The notes under the pieces: model-generated
The model's input: only the letters and a program-made list of their open reading frames with translations
Told to the model about the DNA's origin: nothing
The model's database searches: none
From: Pseudorhizobium pelagicum
GTDB lineage: Bacteria; Pseudomonadota; Alphaproteobacteria; Rhizobiales; Rhizobiaceae
Direction of reading: 5' to 3'
NCBI GenBank assembly: GCA_000722615.1
Contig: JOKI01000009.1
Span: forward strand, 124,001 to 188,000
Length of the DNA stretch: 64,000 nucleotides
Translations under genes and position numbers: made by a program
Shown here: positions 52,273 through 64,000 of the stretch, one piece after another
How the letters are laid out: each line of letters begins with the position of its first letter
Numbering within the stretch: the first letter of the stretch is position 1

Positions 52273-52396
52273 GTAGCGCCTTCTTCAAATGATGTCCACA
52301 AGCATGAAGGGGGCGGAAACGCCCCCTCCGTCCCCTGCCCACACCAAGTGTTAACCACATGGCTTTACCTTTGCGTAACGATCGCAAGACCCGGGC

Positions 52397-54013
52397 ATGC
52401 AGATGACAGTGATGAAACAGCAAGGCGGACGACAGGCGCTGCATCGGCAGGCCGTCGCGATCCTGCTTGCCTGCTCGACGCTGTCCGCCCCGGCGATGGC
52501 CCTTGCGCAGACACTCTATCCCGCCCCGGCTGAGCCGCAGGAGCGCAACATCTACAGCCCGACGAACCCGGTGAACAACGACGGTCGCGAGGGAACCTGG
52601 GCGACGGCGCCAGCCATCGGCGTCACGCCCTTGCGGACCCGCCCGGCCATGCCCTCAACGTCCTCCAACGCCTCCGCAGAGCCGGCATCGGCGGCGCTCT
52701 CGAACACCTCCGGCGACCCGACCGCGGCTGCCACGGACACCGCCGACCCTGCATCGCTGACCACCGGCGCGGTGACCTCCGGCAACAGCACCCCGGTCAA
52801 CGATCCGCCCTATGCGGAGGATCTGAACCAGCCCTATCCGGACCTGCTCGATCCGCCCGCCGACGATCCGGCCACAGAGGAGGCGGCGGCGCTTCCCGGC
52901 GATCCGACCGGCATCCGGCTCGGCACCCTCCTCCTGCGTCCCTCGATCGGCCAGTCGATCAACCGCGAGACCATTCGCGACGGCGACACGGAGACGAAGC
53001 GCAACTATCTGGGCACCACCATCCGCGGCACGCTGACCTCCGACTGGGCGCGCCACCAGCTCTCCGTGACCGGCGAAACCGTCATCGAGCGCAACCTCGG
53101 CGGCGGCGAGCAGCCGAAGCCGGAAGGGCAGATCGACGCCAACCTGCGGCTCGACCTAGCGGACGAAACGATCGCCAATATCTCCGCCGGCTATGATTTC
53201 GAACGGGAGGACAACAGCGACCCGAACGCCATCGGCGGCGCCTCGGCTCAGTCCGCTGTTCAGCAGTTCAACGGCGGCCTCACCCTGGAACGGGACGCGG
53301 GCACTTTGCGCGGACTGGCCGGCCTCGGCATCAGCCGCGAGATCTACGGCGATGCGGAGCTCCAGGACGGCTCCAGCCTCGACCTCGGCGACCGCGACCA
53401 CACCCTGGTCGACGGGCGCCTGCGCCTCGGCTACGAACTCTCGCCGACCCTCATTCCCTTCGTCGAAGTCCGGGGCGGCCGCAATTTCTACGACCGGACA
53501 CAGGATTCCGCCGGCTACGAGCGCTCCTCCTGGACCTATGGCGGTCGCGGCGGCGTGGAATTCGATCTCAGCGAGAAGCTGAGGGGCGAACTGGGGCTGG
53601 GCTACGAACGGGTGGAGTACGACGACAGCCGTCTCGCGGCGCTCGACGGCCTGACCGTCGACGGCCGCACCGTCTGGTCGCCACAGCGCGGCACGGAGCT
53701 GGAGCTGGCCCTGCGGACGACGCTGCAGGATGCCACCGCAGCGGGAGCAAGCGGCTGGGTGGAATACAATCTCGCGGCGACACTGACGCACCAACTGCGA
53801 CACAACCTCGTCGGCCGCCTGACCGGTGGCGCGACGGAACGCGTCTTTCCGCAGGCCTCCGACGAGACCACCTGGATCAGCGGCGCCGGCCTCACCTGGA
53901 GCCTCAGCCGCTATCTCGATCTGACCGGTGCCGTCGAATACGAATACACCGACCGCACCGGCACCGACACGAAGACCCTGCGGGCGGGTCTCGGCCTGAC
54001 GCTGCGCAGATAG
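52397..54013 (+). CDS. Outer-membrane beta-barrel protein (BBP2-like)
   Basis: A 538-residue exported protein. After the signal peptide (VAILLACSTLSAPAMALAQ) comes a Pro/Ser/Thr-rich, disordered stretch (about 45-160). About residues 170-538 form a beta-barrel of about 16 strands with alternating polar and hydrophobic residues, such as TTIRGTLTSDWARHQLSVTG, and an aromatic-poor terminal strand KTLRAGLGLTLRR. This resembles the BBP2 outer-membrane beta-barrel family. Function is unknown; it may take part in export of a polysaccharide. Three in-frame ATGs (52397, 52403, 52412) make the exact start uncertain. Confidence 0.78.
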   Translation: MQMTVMKQQGGRQALHRQAVAILLACSTLSAPAMALAQTLYPAPAEPQERNIYSPTNPVNNDGREGTWATAPAIGVTPLRTRPAMPSTSSNASAEPASAALSNTSGDPTAAATDTADPASLTTGAVTSGNSTPVNDPPYAEDLNQPYPDLLDPPADDPATEEAAALPGDPTGIRLGTLLLRPSIGQSINRETIRDGDTETKRNYLGTTIRGTLTSDWARHQLSVTGETVIERNLGGGEQPKPEGQIDANLRLDLADETIANISAGYDFEREDNSDPNAIGGASAQSAVQQFNGGLTLERDAGTLRGLAGLGISREIYGDAELQDGSSLDLGDRDHTLVDGRLRLGYELSPTLIPFVEVRGGRNFYDRTQDSAGYERSSWTYGGRGGVEFDLSEKLRGELGLGYERVEYDDSRLAALDGLTVDGRTVWSPQRGTELELALRTTLQDATAAGASGWVEYNLAATLTHQLRHNLVGRLTGGATERVFPQASDETTWISGAGLTWSLSRYLDLTGAVEYEYTDRTGTDTKTLRAGLGLTLRR

Positions 54014-54014
54014 C

Positions 54015-54041
54015 AAAACGCCCGGGCTGTAACCCGGGCGC
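54015..54041 (-). terminator. Rho-independent terminator after galU
   Basis: CGCCCGGG (54019-54026) and CCCGGGCG (54033-54040) form an 8-base stem with a six-base loop. On the minus strand TTTT follows, so it serves galU; the plus side has no T run. Confidence 0.72.
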
Positions 54042-54068
54042 CTGTGTCTGCCGATCCCGATCGGGACA

Positions 54069-54953
54069 TCAGCTGAGCTTTGCGACCATCTCCCGCAGCG
54101 GCCCTTCGATGGCGGGGCGAATGTCGCCGCGCTGCAGGGCAAAGGCCAGGTTGGCGAGGATGAAGCCGTCCTTGGCGCCGCAGTCGAAGGTCTCGCCCTT
54201 GAAGTGGTAGGCGGCGAATTCCTGTTGCTTGGCAAGCGCCAGCATGCCGTCGGTGAGCTGGATCTCGTTGCCGGCACCGCGCTCCTGCGTTTCCAGGATG
54301 CCGAAGATTTCCGGCTGCAGGATGTAGCGGCCGTTGATGTAGAAGTTGGAAGGCGCCGTGCCCTTGGCCGGCTTCTCCACCATCTCGGTGACCTTGAAGC
54401 CTTCCCCGACCTTGTCGCCGACACCGACGATCCCGTACTTGTGGGCCATCTCCGGGTCGCATTCCTCGACGGCCAGCACGTTTCCGCCGGTTTCCTCGTA
54501 GATCTCGATCATGCCCTTCAGGCAGCTCTTCTCCGACGACATGATCATGTCGGGCAGGAGCACGGCGAAGGGCTCGTTGCCGACGATATCGCGGGCACAC
54601 CAGATCGCGTGGCCAAGACCGAGCGGCACCTGCTGGCGCGTAAAGCTCGCCGTGCCGGCTGTCGGCAGGAGGTCCGCCAGCAGGCTGAGCTCGGCGTTCT
54701 TGTTGCGCTCGCGCAGCATCTGCTCCAGCTCGAACTGGATATCGAAATAGTCCTCGATGACGCCCTTGCCGCGTCCGGTGACGAACACGAAGTGCTCGAT
54801 CCCCGCTTCCGCCGCCTCGTCGACGACGTATTGGATGACGGGCTTGTCGACCACCGTCAGCATTTCCTTCGGCACCGCCTTCGTTGCCGGCAGGAACCGG
54901 GTCCCAAGTCCAGCAACGGGAAATACAGCCTTACGAATTTTCGTCTGTGCCAC
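54069..54953 (-). CDS. galU: UTP-glucose-1-phosphate uridylyltransferase
   Basis: A 294-residue enzyme making UDP-glucose for exopolysaccharide, LPS core and cyclic glucans. Typical motifs are [62 protein letters not shown], and [13 protein letters not shown]. The probable start is a GTG at 54953, which stands behind a perfect AGGAGGTG site; the frame's ATG upstream falls before it and would bring the SD into the coding region. It is alone on the minus strand. Confidence 0.94.
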   Translation of the reverse strand: MAQTKIRKAVFPVAGLGTRFLPATKAVPKEMLTVVDKPVIQYVVDEAAEAGIEHFVFVTGRGKGVIEDYFDIQFELEQMLRERNKNAELSLLADLLPTAGTASFTRQQVPLGLGHAIWCARDIVGNEPFAVLLPDMIMSSEKSCLKGMIEIYEETGGNVLAVEECDPEMAHKYGIVGVGDKVGEGFKVTEMVEKPAKGTAPSNFYINGRYILQPEIFGILETQERGAGNEIQLTDGMLALAKQQEFAAYHFKGETFDCGAKDGFILANLAFALQRGDIRPAIEGPLREMVAKLS

Positions 54954-55152
54954 GCACACCTCCTGAAGCACACATCATGGTGCCAATCACAATGCGGTTA
55001 TTTAACCCTGATTTGCTACCGTTTAACAACCGGTGACGTCGCCTGCCTCGATATGGTAAAGAGTTTGTTGACTCTGATGTATTATCCATTCGTTAAGCCG
55101 GACACCATGCTCGGTGAAGTATGAACTTTAAGAGCAACGGACACGACTGCCG

Positions 55153-56373
55153 ATGACAATATCCACCATCAATCGCTTTCGCGGATTTGCCTTTGCCCTG
55201 ATCGCAGGGGCAGCCCTCGCGACCAACCCGATAAATGCCCGTGCCGACACGGGTTTCAAGACTTGGGTTGCAGATTTCTACGCCACCGCCGCTAAAAGTG
55301 GCATCAGCCGCTCGACCTACCAGAAGGCCTTCGCCGGTGTCGACGGCCCCGACAAGCGGGTCCTCGAAAAGGCCGCCTATCAGCCGGAGTTCAAGTCGCA
55401 GATCTGGGACTACCTGGATTCCCGCGTGAACCCCTATACCGTCAAGATCGGCCAGGAGATGCTGTCGAAACACGGCCGAACCCTGTCCGCGCTGGAGAAT
55501 CATTTCGGCGTCGATAAGCACGTCCTGCTGGCCATCTGGTCGATGGAGTCCAACTATGGCGCGGTTCTGGAAAAGCGGGATCGCCTGCACCATGTGCCGC
55601 AGGCCCTGGCGACGCTTGCCTGGGGCGACCCGAAGCGGGGGAAATTCGCCCGCACCCAGCTGATCTCGGCCCTCAAGATCCTCCAGTCGGGGGAAATCAC
55701 GCCGGACCACCTCACCGGCTCCTGGGCCGGCGCCATGGGCCACACGCAGTTCATCCCGTCGAGCTATCTTCTCTACAAGGTCGACGCCGACGGCAACGGC
55801 AATGCCGACATCTGGGATTCCATCCCCGATGCCCTGGCGACCGCTGCCAACCTCTTGGCCAAGAACGGCTGGCAGACCGGCAAGACATGGGGCTATGAGG
55901 CCGTCCTGCCGGGCGGAGCAGCCAAATACGATGGTCAGACGAAGACGCTTGCGCAGTGGGCCGCTCTCGGCTTCTCGCGGCCGAACGGCAAGCCCTTCCC
56001 GCGCCCGGGCGACCGGGCGGAGCTGAAGCTGATGGCGGGTGCCAATGGCCCGGCGTTCCTGATGATGCGCAACTTCTTCGTCACCAAGCGCTACAACGCC
56101 GCCGACAGCTATGCGCTCGGCGTTGGCCTGCTCGCGGACCAGATCGCCGGCTACGGCGGCATGCAGCAGCGCTGGCCGCGGCCGGACGGCACGCTCGACA
56201 TGGTGGAAAAGTTCGAGCTGCAGACGAAGCTCAAGCAGCTCGGCTATTACGAGGGCGAGATCGACGGCAACTTCGGTTCAGGCTCCAAGGCCGCCGTCCA
56301 GGCCATCCAACAAAGGCTCGGCATGCCGGCGGACGGCGAACCCTCGCACAACCTTTTGCGGGCGCTTCGTTGA
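55153..56373 (+). CDS. Lytic murein transglycosylase with peptidoglycan-binding domain (MltB-like)
   Basis: A 406-residue periplasmic enzyme that cuts the glycan strand of peptidoglycan. It has a signal peptide (FRGFAFALIAGAALATNPI). The transglycosylase domain of the SLT_2/MltB group (about 35-325) has the catalytic glutamate E132 in AIWSMESNYG and the typical TGSWAGAMGHTQFIPSSYL. A C-terminal PG_binding_1 domain (about 350-405, ELQTKLKQLGYYEGEIDGNF) anchors it to the wall. It lacks a lipobox, so it is soluble. The SGNH-like gene follows 66 bases later on the same strand. Confidence 0.93.
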   Translation: MTISTINRFRGFAFALIAGAALATNPINARADTGFKTWVADFYATAAKSGISRSTYQKAFAGVDGPDKRVLEKAAYQPEFKSQIWDYLDSRVNPYTVKIGQEMLSKHGRTLSALENHFGVDKHVLLAIWSMESNYGAVLEKRDRLHHVPQALATLAWGDPKRGKFARTQLISALKILQSGEITPDHLTGSWAGAMGHTQFIPSSYLLYKVDADGNGNADIWDSIPDALATAANLLAKNGWQTGKTWGYEAVLPGGAAKYDGQTKTLAQWAALGFSRPNGKPFPRPGDRAELKLMAGANGPAFLMMRNFFVTKRYNAADSYALGVGLLADQIAGYGGMQQRWPRPDGTLDMVEKFELQTKLKQLGYYEGEIDGNFGSGSKAAVQAIQQRLGMPADGEPSHNLLRALR

Positions 56374-56439
56374 CAAGAACAGTCTCTCGCTCCAAATCGC
56401 TCTTCTGAACGGCTTGGGGCGAGAGCACACGGCAAAAGC

Positions 56440-57660
56440 ATGAAGGTTTTGCAGATCATGGGCGGCGGACGCATATTCAGCCGGTGCGCGGTGATGATCC
56501 TCACCCTGCTGCTGGCATGGCCCCTGCAGTGGGCCCCGGCGGCCGCACAGGAACCCCTTCCGCGCCGCAACCTCCTCGACATGATCTTCGGCGGCGGTCG
56601 GCGCTATATCGATCCGCCGCCTCCGGTCCGGGAAGTCGCACCCCGGCGCCCGCGTCAGCGGCAGCGCGAACAGTCGCAGCCGCGGCGCAATCGCGCGCCG
56701 ACGGCCCGCGCCTCCGCCCCCCGCCCGGCAGCGCCTGCCGCTCCCGCCAAACCCGATCCGGTCGCAAAGCTCGAGAACGCCCGTCAGATCCTCGTGGTGG
56801 GCGACTTCCTTGCCGGTGGCCTCGGAGACGAGCTGAAGACCGCCTTCGAAGAATCCCCAGGCGTTGCCATCACCGAGCGGAGCAACGGCTCCTCCGGTCT
56901 GGTGCGCCAGGATTACTACAACTGGCCCGGCCAGCTTCCCGCTCTCATCGACGAGGTCAAGCCGGCGCTTGTGGTGGTCATGATCGGCGCCAACGACCGG
57001 CAGGAGATGCAGACCGGCAGCGGGCGCGTCGATTTCCCAAGTGACGCCTGGTTCAAGGAATACGAGAAGCGGGTGCGCGACTTCGGCACGATCGTCACCA
57101 GCCGCAAGATACCGCTGCTGTGGGTCGGCCTGCCGTCCTTCCAGTCGCCGTCCCTGATGCGGGACGCCGTCAAGCTGAACGGTGTCTATCGCTCCGAGAT
57201 CGCCAAGATCGGCGGCGAATTCGTCGATATCTGGGATGGCTTCGTCGACGAGGACGGCAAGTTCATCGTCACAGGTTCCGACATGAACGGCCAGCAGGCG
57301 CGCCTGCGCGGCTCCGACGGCATCAATTTCACCACCGCCGGCAAGCGCAAGCTGGCCTTCTATGTGGAGAAATACGCCCGTCGCCACCTCGGCGAGATGG
57401 CAAGCCCCGAACTGGTGACGCTCGACGCCAGCAGCCTGCCGGAACTGCAGATCCTGCCGCCTTCGCCGAGCGCTGCCGTCCCCGTTCAGCCGATCAGCCT
57501 GACGGATCCGGAGTTGGATGGCGGCAGCGTGCTCCTGGGCGGCGCCCCGCCGCCCGCTCAGCTCATCGAGACACCGCGCGACATGCTCGTCCGGCGCGGC
57601 GAACTTCCACCGGCGCCCAAGGGCCGGATCGACGACTACGCTCTGCCATCGCCCCAGTGA
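56440..57660 (+). CDS. DUF459/SGNH-fold protein lacking catalytic residues
   Basis: A 406-residue exported protein with a signal sequence ([20 protein letters not shown]). A basic Arg/Pro-rich, disordered region follows (about 60-105), and then an SGNH-like (DUF459) domain at about 115-315. Block I, usually GDS, reads GDF (F123), so the serine nucleophile is missing. Block III is intact (IGANDRQ). Block V, usually DGxHF, reads DGINF (N296), so the catalytic histidine is missing. The domain probably binds rather than cuts. It follows the lytic transglycosylase, so a role in wall metabolism or surface polysaccharide is plausible. Confidence 0.82.
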   Translation: MKVLQIMGGGRIFSRCAVMILTLLLAWPLQWAPAAAQEPLPRRNLLDMIFGGGRRYIDPPPPVREVAPRRPRQRQREQSQPRRNRAPTARASAPRPAAPAAPAKPDPVAKLENARQILVVGDFLAGGLGDELKTAFEESPGVAITERSNGSSGLVRQDYYNWPGQLPALIDEVKPALVVVMIGANDRQEMQTGSGRVDFPSDAWFKEYEKRVRDFGTIVTSRKIPLLWVGLPSFQSPSLMRDAVKLNGVYRSEIAKIGGEFVDIWDGFVDEDGKFIVTGSDMNGQQARLRGSDGINFTTAGKRKLAFYVEKYARRHLGEMASPELVTLDASSLPELQILPPSPSAAVPVQPISLTDPELDGGSVLLGGAPPPAQLIETPRDMLVRRGELPPAPKGRIDDYALPSPQ

Positions 57661-57675
57661 CCGATGGTGCTGCCC

Positions 57676-59130
<1,455 letters not shown>

Positions 59131-59143
59131 GTGTCGTCCCCTA

Positions 59144-59307
59144 TTAAAGCAGGGTGCCTGTCGGCCCCCAGTACCAGTAGGCGAAGCCCAAGGCCGCCCC
59201 CAGTACAAACAATTCGATTCCAATAATACCACTTGCGACGAAGGCAGCCGCCGGAACGGCGACCGCTATACCCACGGCAAGCAGCCGATGAATGAGGCGC
59301 AGGCGGT

Positions 59308-59311
<4 letters not shown>
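59144..59311 (-). CDS. Small membrane protein between gltB and gltD
   Basis: A 55-residue frame with a GTG start overlapping the gltB stop (GTGA). It reads [20 protein letters not shown] and continues [30 protein letters not shown] (shown in two pieces), with two hydrophobic segments of about 18-20 residues and a positively charged N-terminus. The stop is 13 bases before gltD, so the three genes are coupled on one mRNA. I do not recognise the family. A hypothetical membrane ORF at this place occurs in rhizobia as I recall. It may be a tethering or regulatory microprotein. Confidence 0.68.

Positions 59312-64000
<4,689 letters not shown>

Noticed and set aside
52308..52327. AGGGGGCG-GAAA-CGCCCCCT hairpin between kdsD and the barrel gene as a terminator
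   Set aside because: It lies upstream of both divergent genes and has no T run, so it is not a terminator; a regulatory role cannot be supported.

Overview
The window is a gene-dense, GC-rich chromosomal segment of an alphaproteobacterium, almost certainly order Rhizobiales (Hyphomicrobiales) and most likely family Rhizobiaceae. The signs are: 6S RNA next to zapA; the tkt-gap-pgk-class I fba cluster; an RcdA (CtrA-degradation adaptor) gene preceded by perfect CtrA boxes (TTAA-N7-TTAA); GapR (DUF2312); a Brucella-type Omp10 lipoprotein; homospermidine synthase; HisKA_2-type kinases; and many small DUF families typical of rhizobia (DUF4164, DUF1192, DUF1244, DUF1036, DUF882, Atu4866). No tRNA, rRNA, insertion sequence, phage gene or CRISPR array was seen. 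Both ends cut genes: an MBL-fold hydrolase at the left and gltB at the right. The contents look like core genome, so most novelty lies in small genes, regulatory palindromes, degenerate enzymes and uncharacterised conserved pairs.

Layout. 1-7323 (all minus): MBL-fold protein, YmdB phosphoesterase, 5-formyl-THF cyclo-ligase, CNNM/CorC-type membrane protein, a three-gene phosphorelay (CHASE3 kinase, single-domain response regulator, REC-HisKA_2 kinase), 6S RNA, zapA and DUF4164. 7633-15264 (plus): central carbon genes tkt, gap, pgk and class I fba, with a K+/H+ antiporter between gap and pgk and a palindrome-rich leader before fba. 15387-18424: a tiny membrane protein, an MFS carrier with DUF1192, then a cell-cycle locus with a CtrA box, a candidate small RNA, a second CtrA box and rcdA, followed by rpmE. 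18607-25367: ABC exporter, then a minus-strand run with a MotA/MotB-like pair, inositol monophosphatase, a Sel1-repeat protein and a degenerate ThiE. 25461-30833: TauE/SafE, an ArsR-type regulator, two divergent YdcH-like proteins, purE-purK, rpmJ, a TPR protein and an alpha/beta hydrolase. 30868-38142: pyk with DUF1036, N-formylglutamate amidohydrolase, DUF1244, gapR, a DUF882 peptidase and a response regulator with a degenerate sigma-54 contact loop. 38306-46302: oligopeptidase, pabB with an aminotransferase IV, Atu4866/SDR with divergent LysR, homospermidine synthase and omp10. 46519-57660: LysM-fused 5'-nucleotidase, hemH, SPFH-NfeD, kdsD, an outer-membrane barrel, galU, a lytic transglycosylase and an SGNH-fold protein lacking catalytic residues. 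57676-64000: gltB and gltD with a small membrane ORF between them.

Shared themes. Carbon metabolism (tkt, gap, pgk, fba, pyk), nitrogen assimilation (gltBD) and one-carbon/purine/folate supply (fthC, purEK, pabBC) sit beside envelope building (kdsD, galU, transglycosylase, DUF882, Omp10, barrel). Cell-cycle and nucleoid control (CtrA boxes, RcdA, GapR, ZapA) forms a third theme.

Limits. Functions are assigned from recognised sequence motifs, not database searches. Start codons were chosen by ribosome-binding site and family length. Promoters and operators are visual calls.
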